Positions 50,985 through 61,566 of a stretch of DNA of 64,000 nt are shown piece by piece. The DNA is from Punica granatum. Taxonomy: Eukaryota > Streptophyta > Magnoliopsida > Myrtales > Lythraceae. Where the stretch lies: positions 21,818,354 through 21,882,353 of the forward strand of contig NC_045132.1 of assembly GCF_007655135.1 (NCBI RefSeq), in the 5' to 3' direction. The notes under the pieces were generated by a model. It saw only the letters and a program-made list of their open reading frames with translations. It did no database searches and was not told the DNA's origin. Each line of letters starts with the position of its first letter. The stretch's first letter is position 1. The translations under genes and the position numbers were made by a program.

Positions 50985-53900
50985 TGGCAGTTTCCTTCTC
51001 CTTCCTGTCCTTTTTTTTCCCTCTTTAAATTAATTTTGTGAATTAACAAGGCTGCTTTCTTTTTTCATAATTCAAATTTTCAACTTTATTTAAAAATATT
51101 TTATTTTCAAATTTACAATCATTTATTTACAATAAATAATATTTATTTTAAAAAATTATTTGTAGTTAAATATTTATTTCAGAATAAAATTAATTTTTAA
51201 TTATTTATTTTACAACAACCATAAATACTATTTATTTTTACAATATTTATTTTAATTTTAAAAAATATTTTATAATTTAATCTAGTTATTAAACAATTGT
51301 TTTAGTTTTTATCTTATTTTATAATTATAGAATAATAAATCTATATAAATTTTATATTATTTTATTTTATAAATACCATAACTTTATTTTAGATATTTTT
51401 ATTGTTGGGCACGTACTTTATTATATTGAATATCAACTTTATTTTCAACTTCATCTTGATTTTATAATTTAAAATTATTTTATTTTTTTAGTTCAAATTG
51501 AGTTAAAAGATGTCTTGCTCTCAAAGATGAAACGCAACTGTATTAATTTATGCAGAACATAGTCAGAATAAGATTTATAGCTGGCCAACGTTAATATGTA
51601 ACGACACTGTTTTCCTGCAGAACGTCTTAAATCGAGCAAATAGTACAACTAATTACAACTAACTGGTATGGGAAATAGATTTTGAAATTGGATTTAAAGC
51701 GATTATTCTCTCTTGTTTGCGGTGTCTTTGATTGGTCTGACTATTGTGCTCTGCTAATGCAACGTGATTCCATCATATATTGACTTGATTTAGCAATAAT
51801 GTAGTGATAGCTTATAGCTACCCTGGAAAATGATAATCTTTTTTAGAATTATATTAGACAGGAAACATTGCAAGAAATTTTGTGAGCAAATATGCTATGT
51901 CGAAGACAATCAATCTTTCTATATATGAGTTTGAACTATCATATTTACTATCTCAAAATTTTCTCATGTTTCGATGATTATTAGCGTGACCCCTTTCTTT
52001 ACTTTTTTCACTGCAAGTGTTATCGTACACATTCCATTATCATTTATAACTCAGTTCAAACTAGATATGATGCTCAATCGAACCAATACGTTCTGTTGAA
52101 GATAAACAATTATGTTTGTCATCATTATTAGCTCAGTTCAAACTAGATATGATGTTCAATCGAACCAATATGTTCTGTCGTTGAAGATAAACAATTATGT
52201 TTGTCATTACTGTTTGAACTATCGATACTTTTTGGCCCGAACTAATTTGCTATGTTGAAAATAAAATTGACCCGCCATTTCATAGGTCTCGGATTAACAT
52301 ATACAATTATTCATTTATTACATTAACCATAAAACAAATAAGTGAAAGTTGATTCAAAAACTTAACTATGCTCTTGGAGTATGAACTGTTAGATAGGGCC
52401 AAATATTTTGGACAGTTTAATAGAAAGATAAGGAAAGACAAACCTTTTTATTAAAATAGTGGCAAGAAGCAGAGTTTTTATGGATTAAGAAACTAGGCAA
52501 TGAGCCATTCGAGCTATCTGGTCAAGCTTTCCATAGTCAAATTTTCGATGTACCATTACATATTGTGAATTTACAAATAAAGTGCACTGTTTACGGATCA
52601 AAACTAACTGGCAAATGAGAAATAATTGGAGTCATAACATTCTCGCATATACTAACGTTAGTTTATTATGGTCCAACCTAATATATGAAAAATGACGAAT
52701 AATTTCTTATCCAACACATTAGTTCCAACTAATATATATGCTAGCTTCAAAACCGCATATGGAAAGAATGACTATTTTTCACATACCATATTCATTCAAA
52801 CAAATTTTTAGGATAATTTAGCCAATACTTTAAAAAGAAGATCATTTTTTAGAAAATCTATTTTTAAAACTAATTAAGTCATTACTGGGTTCAGCCAATA
52901 CATAGTCGAAGTTTGTTAGTTTAGAAGAGTATATTAGTCAGATAAATCGAAGGCACCACAATAATTGTTAAAGTAAAATTATCGCTCTAGAGTGAATGTA
53001 AAATCCGCTCCCATATTATTGTTGGTTATAATCGTTATACTACATGCTTGAACTAACTTCTTGTGTGAAAACTAATATGATCCTTTTATTATTTATTATT
53101 TTACTTCAATTTTTCAAGAGTAATATAAAATAACAACATGCTGTCCAGGATAATTAGGCCTATATAAATACACAGCATAATTATTGAAACAAAAAAAAAA
53201 TCGATTATGAGCACTATGTATATGTTGTGACTTCATCTACAGTACATCTTCTCACGATAATTTCTGATGCGCACTATATATTAAGTCAGTTCACACTATT
53301 GTGATTATTACATGATAAACTTGCGCTTTAAAAATTGATTCCACCTAAAACTGTTATTTGCTCAAACTAATATCTTGGTAGAAAAATTAATATATCAGTT
53401 ATATATTAGTGCGAGCTATCTGCTAACCTCGTTCTAATTAATGTCTTATATATAAATTAATACGGTAATTCTCCTACCTTGCAAGCAAGATGTTTCACTT
53501 ATCTATTTATATAATCGATTTTCTTTATTAAATAGCTTGGAATCGGAAATAAATATCTAAAATAAAGTTGAAAAAGAAAAAAAATGTAAATTGTAAAATA
53601 AAAAAGTCGGAATAGATTTATGAAATCAAATAAATGACTTAAGTCAAAAGTTTGTATAATAGAGTTATTTTTATAAAATAAAAACTAAAATAAATTTCAA
53701 AGTTGGATTTTTATAATTATAAATGAAAAATAATGTAAATATCTAAAATGACTCTAGATTAATATAGTAATATTGTACAATAAATATTTATTGTAAATTA
53801 AAAATAAAATATTGTTAAATAAAAGATAGATAGTTATTTATTTATTGTAAAACAATTTGTAAAAAATTAATATTGTATGGTAAATATTATTTTCAGTAAT

Positions 53901-54165
53901 TAAATAATTGAAAAGTTAAAAAGAAAATATTTGCATATTAAAGTTGAAAATAATTGTGAATTGTAAATTCTTCTAATATATATTTATTGTAAAATAATAT
54001 TAATTAAACAAATAATTGTAAAATTGAAAATAAATTAATTATAAAATTATATAAATTATTATTGACTGCAAATAAAGTTTAATAAATGGTAAATTATTAT
54101 AAAAAGGGAAACAAAAAGGACCCGAGACCTGCGAAGGAGAAGAAGGAAGGAAGACGGAGGAAGAA
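50985..54165. repeat. Long inverted repeat, foldback-like element
   Basis: Left arm about 50985-51402, right arm about 53545-54165. Each runs from a pyrimidine-rich outer end (TTCCTTCTCCTTCCTG left; the complementary GA-rich end right) through very AT-rich DNA. At the inner ends, AACTTTATTTTAGATATTT (51380) is matched perfectly by its reverse complement at about 53551-53569. The 2.1-kb interior has no ORF above 60 codons and includes the tandem duplication at 52050. Arms are low complexity, so the extent is uncertain. Confidence 0.5.
52050..52210. repeat. Tandem duplication, 82-bp unit
   Basis: Units 52050-52131 and 52132 to about 52210 share CTCAGTTCAAACTAGATATG, TCAATCGAACCAATA and GATAAACAATTATGTTTGTC, with a 3-bp difference in the second unit. 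Confidence 0.85.
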
Positions 54166-56530
54166 AGGGGGGCGGGGGGGTGGGTGGGTGGCAATGCTGG
54201 TTATGATATTGTTGTGATATGAGAATTTCACGTTTTTCAATCACGATTGTAGTGTTTTAATTTGGAAAAAATAATTATAATAGTTAACTTTACAATCAAA
54301 CGTCCACTATGTTCAACGGCTAAGGAGTGCCTTGATAGGAGAAAGAATAGATAATTCAATATTTCTCAAATAATTCTTTTCTTTGCCCAGATATCTCGAT
54401 ACTTCGAGAGGGGACAGTGGAGATGTTATGTCACGGGCTGTAACCTCTCACAACAGGAAAAATTTCATTCGTCAAGTCTCACAACAAGAAATAGGGTTTT
54501 TTTACCAACCCATTTTTTTGCCAAGCCATAAGAGAAGAGCCCCATTCGTCAAGTCTCACTACAGGAAATAATAGTCACACTCGTCAAGTCTATCTACATT
54601 ATCGGCCGCCCTTCAACAAGAGCGCCATTATTAATCTAACGGGAAAAATATATTTAAATAATTTATTCAATTTTCATAATATTTAATCGACAAGTGCTCG
54701 CGCAACGCACGGGTATTTAATTGATACATATTCATATTATTTAAGTGTTTTAGAATATATTAACAAAGTATTATTTATTTGATACATATCATGGTCATGG
54801 AATTTTTTAAAATTTTTGCGAAAATTAAGGCTTTTTCCCCAGGAAAGCATTTGAAGTTTTATCAGTGATTTAAATACAACAATTATGGAGAAAACTTTTC
54901 ATGATCTAACAAAATTCTAATTTTCGTTCGTGATTTTCTATGCATAACTAAGTATCATAATTTCACTAAAATTAAAATTTATAAAAATTATGAGAATGGA
55001 GAGTGGGGAATCATTAAAATGAAGCTCACATGTCTCGCTTTTTAATTGAATTAAAACATTGGGGTAGAAGTGGAACGACCTCTCGTGTCATATTATAAAG
55101 GAGCATGCGTGCGACAACAAGATAGTGAAAATGATTGATGGATTTTCAGTTTTTTCTTTTAACTTGTGGTCCATTTTTCCTTTTTGGGTGAACATTGTGG
55201 TCCATTAATGCAGTCCATTTACATCACATATGGTATATATTGTTTCCTAGATGATAACCCCTGCGTTGCGCGGGCGTAATTGCATAATTTTTTGTTGCAA
55301 CTAATGTAAATAATTTTACACGTTATGCATAAATAAAATGTAGTTAAAACAAAGTGAATAGTGTTAATAATATCAATAAATTACAAAAAATTATTCATAT
55401 TATTTGATATACTAACACCAATATCTTACACCAATTTGGTCGATTCACAAGACGTCACCAGTATTTCACTAGGTTTCGTCAGGTTTTCTCAAAATCCATG
55501 ATCGTCAAATTCATCTTTTTTTTTATAAAGTAATTCGTTTAGGATGTTATCTTTTTTAATGGATATTAATTTGTTTTGTGCATTTAATATTTGCTTAGAA
55601 CTATTATATTTGCATGAATTTTTTTCTATATCATTGATTTTTTAATCCATACCTTAATAGATTTTGAGATGGTACAATGGTTTGTCATATACTAAAAAAA
55701 TTTGGGACCAAAAGAAATAACGAAATTATCAATTTTGATATGATTATTCTTGATAAAGAGATATATTTTGCATGTTTGACTAAGCATATTATTTTGCTAA
55801 TAAAAAAAATAATTACTAATTTATTGTTTCTAATGAAATCATGATTCATTGATGCATGTAAGTATAAGAAAGTCCCATACTAATTTGTTTCTAGTCTTAT
55901 TTTGAGAAGAATCTTAAACAAAATTAGTAATTTTAAGATAATAACACTTCCATCGAAGCATCATCTAAATAATGTTGAAGTAAAAATATCATTTTTACTT
56001 AGTCGATTTTTAAGTAAAATCTCATATTCGAGTTTTACGAATAGAGAAAATTCACGTTGAATGAGTTTTACCCTTAAGTGGGCCAATTCAGCTGAACTGG
56101 ATTAACCGAGCGTCAATTGGACTTCTAGATACCGGGATGCACATTGATTAAAAAAATAATTTTGATTAATTTAAGTGGTTCAATGCTTGTTCCTCTTAAG
56201 TAGAGTCTCGAGTTTGAGTTTTGTGAACGAAGTAAAATCCTTGCTGAGCCCTTAAGCAAGGCCTCGAGTTTGAGTGCTTATGAATGCAAAAAATTCATAT
56301 TGTTAGAATTTTATCTCTTAATGAGCTGACGGCTCGACAAAAATTAAATCCGCTTGGTTTCAAACTTGGTATTACTCGAAGTCATCATTCTATATGATTT
56401 GCACAACCAAAAAATTATTATAAGGGTCTACATGAAGATTTAAAAAAAAAATATATATATATATAGCATTGTATAAAAAATTAAATAGAAAATAGAAAAA
56501 AAATCTCTTATGAGAAAGACTTATGTGTAA
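54166..56530. other. AT-rich spacer with Helitron-end-like hairpins and SINE-like repeats
   Basis: No gene supported. GCGCAACGCACGGGTATTTA at about 54700 (plus) and a minus-oriented hairpin at 55247-55285 followed by ATCTAG look like Helitron 3' ends. Stretches at about 56010-56150 and 56178-56370 share SINE-like phrases (TCGAGTTTGAGT, CTTAAGTGGGCC) with 33757-33935. Confidence 0.4.
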
Positions 56531-56672
56531 CGGTTAAATGTAACGGAATTTACGTGACAAAATCACAAAACACTTAAAAGTTTATATTTTGTTATATTTC
56601 TAAAAATCAACAAAAATTAGAATACACTAGAGAATTGTGATTTTACCACGTGAACTCCGTTAAATATAACCG
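56531..56672. mobile_element. Hairpin MITE-like element
   Basis: Left arm 56531-56566 (CGGTTAAATGTAACGGAATT...) and right arm about 56637-56672, whose reverse complement reads CGGTTATATTTAACGGAGTT, match at about 31 of 36 positions. Related to 29078-29345. Confidence 0.6.
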
Positions 56673-56816
56673 GGAGGGAATTGCATACATAGAAATTCAA
56701 AAAAGAATTGATCTAATTCAAGTCATATTCTATATGGGTTCCGAAGTTATTAATAGAAGGGAGAACAAAATCATAGGCGACCGAACAAAAGAACTAAATT
56801 ATGCTAACCGAAAAAG
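56671..56816 (+). pseudogene. rps3: Nuclear plastid DNA fragment: decayed rps3
   Basis: Translation gives REGIAYIEIQKRIDLIQVIF then YMG, the order of a conserved segment of plastid ribosomal protein S3. A one-base loss then shifts to the frame reading FPKLLIE-like sequence, and a later piece reads KELNYANRK. It is bounded by the hairpin at 56531-56672 and the one from 56846. Confidence 0.75.
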
Positions 56817-56845
56817 TCAGCTATTACGAGAATTACACACACTTA

Positions 56846-57020
56846 TGGATGAGAAAGTCTTGCATGATAGTATGCAATGAATCCACGTGGTAACATCGCA
56901 AATTTCTAGGATATTCCAATTTCAATTGATTTTTTAGAAATATCACAAAAGTAGAAATTTTTATGTGATGTTACCCCGTGAATTTTGTTGCGTATAAAAC
57001 ATTCTTCATACGGACACTGT
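56846..57020. mobile_element. Second hairpin MITE-like element
   Basis: Left arm around 56873-56912 (CACGTGGTAACATCGCAAAT) is mirrored around 56957-56995 (reverse complement CACGGGGTAACATCACATAA). The outer edge GATGAGAAAGTCTTGCAT resembles the edge at 56510. Probably the same family as 56531-56672. Confidence 0.55.
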
Positions 57021-57104
57021 AGTGGACATTTAAAGGATATAGTTGGCAAAACAATGAAAAAAAGGCTATTGACATTAATAGAATCTTCTTCTTTTTTTTG
57101 GGTT

Positions 57105-57290
57105 CCCCCACCCCCCCCCCCCCCCCTCGGTGGGGTTAAGCTTCTCATAAATACCTGCTAACCTTGGACAACTTTCCGGCGGGGGTGTAAGCTCCTCATA
57201 AATACCTGCTAGTACAACTTCCCGGCGATTTGGGGGGGGGGGGGTTGGTTAAGCTTCTCATAAATACCTGCTAAACCTTATACAAACTTT
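57105..57290. repeat. Triplicated motif and opposing C/G tracts in the CYP94 copy 2 promoter
   Basis: TCATAAATACCTGCTA occurs three times (about 57145, 57196 and 57259), spaced 51 to 63 bp apart. A run of C at about 57109-57126 and a run of 14 G at about 57231-57244 bracket the second copy. All lie within 250 bp of the ATG at 57345. Confidence 0.8.
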
Positions 57291-57344
57291 CAAACCACGT
57301 AGCTTCAGAGATCATCGGCTATAATCTCTTTCCTTACGTCGTCA

Positions 57345-59523
57345 ATGGAGTTCACAGCTTCACTTTTAATTCCCTTCCTCCTCCCTCTCCTTTTGCTCCT
57401 CCTGGCATTGCTGAATGGTTCTCCATCTTCGTCTTCAAATAAACTTCCGAAATCTTACCCCATTATAGGCTGTTCCTTCGCGGTACTTGCAAACATGAAG
57501 AGACGGATCCAGTGGACCTCCGATCTCATCCTGTTTTCTCCCAATGCTAAGTACGTATTACACCGGCCCCTTGGCCACGGCCAGGTCCTTACTGGGAAGC
57601 CTGCCACCGTGCAGCACATTCTCAAGACCCATTTCTCGTACTACCAGAAGGGTGACTTGTTCCAAACTGCCTTACGGGATATGCTTGGAGACGGGTTTCT
57701 CAATGCTGATGGTGACTCCTGGAAACTCCAGCGACAGGTAAAATAATCTATATATATGTGTGTGTGTGTGTGTGTGTATGTGTGTGTATAGGGTTTTAGG
57801 GTTTTTACCAACTAATACCAACTTTCATAGTCTAGAGTTTAATTAGGGTGGTGTTTGATTGGATTGAATTGTAAGCGCCAAAAATATTTGATTTTTAATT
57901 GCTTAAATCTTTGATTTTTAATTCCTTCCTCCTTCTCTCTTCGATTAGAGAGAGGGAAGAGATTTGGGCTGTGGTCGCTCGTTGCCGGCTACCGCAGCCC
58001 GGGCAAGATCACTATCTTCTCCCTCTCTCTCCCTGAGGGAAGGAGACCCAGGAAACTAACTTTTGATTGAGCTTGCTGACGTCCTCGCATATATCTTACT
58101 AAATTAGCCGATGTTTCTTATAAATACAGTGTATAATCGCTATTAAATAAAATATTATAAATATTTATCTATGTATTAACGGATCGACTCGACTTGAACT
58201 GGATTAAGTTGAATGTAATGGCTTTCGAATAGTAAGTCTACAAAAACAAAAACAAAAAACCTTAAAGTCACTTTACTTTAGTATATCAAACAAAATTAAT
58301 TGAGTACATAATTTTTTTCCTCAGCTTAAGTACATAATTTTTTATTTCAGCACTTAACCCGTACTATTAAACACCACCCATATATGTTGATTTCCTAGCA
58401 GGTGTCAAGCCACGAATTCAAAACAAAATCTCTTCGGAAATTTTTGGAAACTGTCGTCGACACGGAGTTGAACGACCGCCTCATCCCTTTCTTGTCTGAG
58501 GCTGCAAGAAAGGAGACCATACTTGATATGCAAGACATTCTCCAGAGATTTGCTTTCGATAACATATGCAACATAGCCTTCGGCTACGACCCGGCGTGTT
58601 TATCGTCCTCCCTTCCTGAGCGAAAATTTGCTCAAGCTTTTGAAGAGGCTGCAATGTTGAGCATCAACAGACTCGTCACGCCATCTCCTCTATTATGGAA
58701 AATCAAGCGTAAGCTTGATATTGGATCAGAGAAACGCCTCAAGATCATAGTATCTGAAATTCGTGATTTCGCCCGGAAAATAGTCAGAGAGAAGAAGGTG
58801 CAGCTGCTAAATGGGAAATCATCATCCCTCGAGTCCGTTGATCTTTTGTCACGATTCTTGAACTCAGGTCAATATGATGAAGAGTTTCTCATCGACATTG
58901 TTATTAGCATCATACTCGCGGGTCAGGACTCTACATTGGCGGCTTTAACATGGTACTTTTGGCTGTTATCCCAAAATCCGCTTGTCGAAAATGAAGTGGT
59001 CAGAGAAATAAGAAAAAAATCTGGATCGCCAATCTACGAGGATGTGAAAGACATGGTGTACACCCACACCTCACTCTGTGAGAGCATGCGATTATACCCA
59101 CCAGTACCTTTTGAAAATAGGCAAGCCACAATTGATGATATTCTCCCGGATGGGACAATTGTAAAAAAAGGCATGAGTGTTGCATACCACCCGTACGCGA
59201 TGGGCAGGTCGGAGAAGATATGGGGACCTGATTGGGCGGAGTTTAGGCCCGAGAGATGGCTTGAGAAGGTGGATGAGGCTACTGAAAAGTGGTGCTTCGT
59301 TGGGAGAGACTCCTTCACGTATCCAGTGTTTCATGCTGGCCCAATGATCTGCCTTGGTAGGGAGATGGCGTTCCTCCAAATGAAAAGAGTGGTTTCCGAG
59401 GTTCTTCGGCAGTTCCGAGTTGTCCCAATGGCTGAGAAGGGGGTCCAGCCAGGTTTGTTTGCGTACTTGACCTCGAAAATGGAAGGCGGGTTTCCAGTTA
59501 GAATTGAGGATAGGAAAGAGTAA
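57345..59523 (+). CDS. Cytochrome P450 family 94 (fatty-acid omega-hydroxylase type), copy 2
   Basis: Two exons: 57345-57737 and 58402-59523; 504 codons plus stop. N-terminal membrane anchor (residues 1 to about 25, LIPFLLPLLLLLLALL) is followed by the hinge PKSYPIIG, I-helix AGQDST (304-309), ExxR as ESMR (358-361), a PERW region and haem loop FHAGPMICLG (441-450) with Cys448. The loop consensus FxxGxRxCxG has Met446 in place of the conserved Arg; copy 1 keeps Arg. CYP94 members sit on the ER and hydroxylate fatty acids at the omega end, or jasmonoyl-isoleucine (CYP94B/C); the closest look is 94A-like, but the subfamily and substrate are inferred. All three copies have an intron after a DSWK-x-QRQ motif. 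The 664-bp intron here contains an insertion. Confidence 0.87.
57846..58379. mobile_element. Inserted element in the CYP94 copy 2 intron
   Basis: The left end GGGTGGTGTTTGATT is mirrored by the right end, whose reverse complement reads GGGTGGTGTTTAATA. The matching introns of copy 1 (117 bp) and copy 3 (176 bp) lack it. TTA precedes the left end, but no clear duplication follows the right end. The middle has a GC-rich stretch. Confidence 0.55.
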
Positions 59524-59879
59524 AAGATAGATGGCATCGGCAAGACAGTCCTATAGTATGAATGCTTAGTCAAGAAATTTCTTCAAGTAATACATACATA
59601 TATATGTACACATATATGCACTTGAGTCGCATGTGATTTTGCCTGCAGGCAATGATTTGAGTAAGTTTCTAGCAAATTAGGTGAAACTTCGTATGCTTAA
59701 AGTTAATCGAAAATGAAATTATTTGATCAAGAGAACGAATATATCAGCATTTCAGCAAAAAGAAAAAGAAAAAGAAGAATGAATTTATCAACTATCAGAC
59801 CAAAAAACCTTAAAACCTTAAAACCAACACGTACATTATACTGCTCGACAAAGTTCTCCCTCAGATGCTCAAGAAATGA

Positions 59880-60050
59880 ACTAAATGAAGTAAAAGCATG
59901 ATAAGAGGCTAACTTCATTGGTGCGCAGGAGCTAAAGGGAGGAGCTTTCCAGTGGGCCGAAGTGCTGTTCTTGCTCATATATTACTCCGGCTGGCAGCAT
60001 TGCAAGGACAGCATCAGCTTCCCGTCCGAGCTTTTGAGCTATAGTATGCA
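59880..60050 (-). pseudogene. WHY1 first-exon fragment behind CYP94 copy 2
   Basis: The plus-strand stretch 59963-60010 (GCTGTTCTTGCTCATATATT, then ACTCCGGCTGGCAGCATTGC) aligns with WHY1 exon 1 (GCTGCTGCTCGTAGTACTCG, then GACTGGCGGCATTTC) and with the fragment at 49130-49500. More decayed than the first fragment. Confidence 0.6.
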
Positions 60051-61566
60051 GCGCTACTAAGCTATAGTTGGCAGGGTATTGTCAAAATGACTTCCAAAAG
60101 GAAGTTGCACCAAGCTCCTCACTAAACAGTTAGCATGAACCACACGTCAATGTTCCAACCCTTGCCGTCAAATCGCCTATTGGGTCTACCTGGTGGAGCT
60201 AATATGAGGCGAGCATGGTGACCACGATCACAACAGGCTTGCTAGCAACCTGCGATTCAATCTCCAAAAGAGCTGGCGATAAATGACATCCCTGATTTGA
60301 TCTAATTCCACTAGAACTCCTAGAATTCTGCCATCACAACTTAATGTGGCCTTTGGTAATGGAGGGTAGCTTTAACTCCATTACCATTCCAAATATTAGT
60401 GTATATATTCAAGTGGGATTGTAATGATGGTAAGAAAAAATATATGTGTAAGAATTTATTATTAAATGAGAGAAAATGAGAAAAATAATAATTATTATAT
60501 TGTTGAATTGATAGAAAAATGAAGTGGAATGAGATAATTTATTATTAAAATATTGATTATAATAATGGATCGAACGGCGAGATGGTCTTTGCCGCTTCAA
60601 TTTGGCATTTTATTCATCTTTATTCTCCGATCCATGTCATGGCATTTCTCTTGGGAGACATTTTGGGGCCCTATTACTTATTTGAAAAAAAAATTAAAAA
60701 GAAATAGATACATGTACATGTACAGACAGAGAATACGAATTTGTCCCGCTCTTACATGTTACCTTGAAAAGAAACGGCATATGGCATTTCATTTACGTGA
60801 TAGTTTTTATTTTGTAACAAACGTTGAATTAATCGGGATCAACATCATTAGTGAAGGTGACCATGATCCATTTCGAACAATAGTTGCCTGCGGAGCTTTC
60901 TCTAAATAGCTAATTAATTGATGATTAACATAAGTTGAATTTGCGAAGTAGACTTATGGGATTCTAGTTACAGTTTTGGATGAATGACATCCAATTAAGA
61001 TTGTTCTTAATTGAACAATCTTGACGGGAAAAAAAAAAAAGAGATTGCTCTGAGTGGCATAGTTACAAAATTCTATGGGAAATAATTCTAACTGGCGTTA
61101 CTCATGTAAATGAACAAGAAGGAGTCAAAATTTGTCCAGATCAAGTGATGATTCAAACAAGTTGAAGGGCACGTGAAGCACCATGATCGGAGAAAGGAGA
61201 GGTAGTAAAAAAATCCTACTACTTGCCAAGGCTACATTGTCAACCCTACACCCGGAAGATCCTTAATTATAATAGAGGAAATGAATAATAAATTTGATAC
61301 CTGCCGGCTCATTGTACAAATGGGTAAGAAAACTAATAATGAAGCATAATTCATTCTATATTTATCAGTAAATTGTTTAATTTATAAAAAAAAATTATAT
61401 ATCACTCTTATGGGTTGTTTGGATTGCGAGTTAAGTGGGTTATTATAGAGTTTTAATAGACATTGCAGACACTACGCAAGACTAGCGTATTAATTATAAA
61501 GAAATCAATATGTTTGTATATAATTAAACAATATATGCATAAACAATTAGAATGGTGTTCTCTCAA
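60051..61566. other. Spacer, no supported gene
   Basis: A short inverted repeat GGTAATGGAG / CTCCATTACC lies at about 60355-60386. The 118-codon ORF at 60553-60909 has no recognisable domain and plain spacer-like codon content; I do not call it a gene. Confidence 0.45.

Noticed and set aside
60553..60909. 118-codon plus-strand ORF
   Set aside because: No recognisable domain, isolated in spacer DNA, ends without gene-like context; could be chance.
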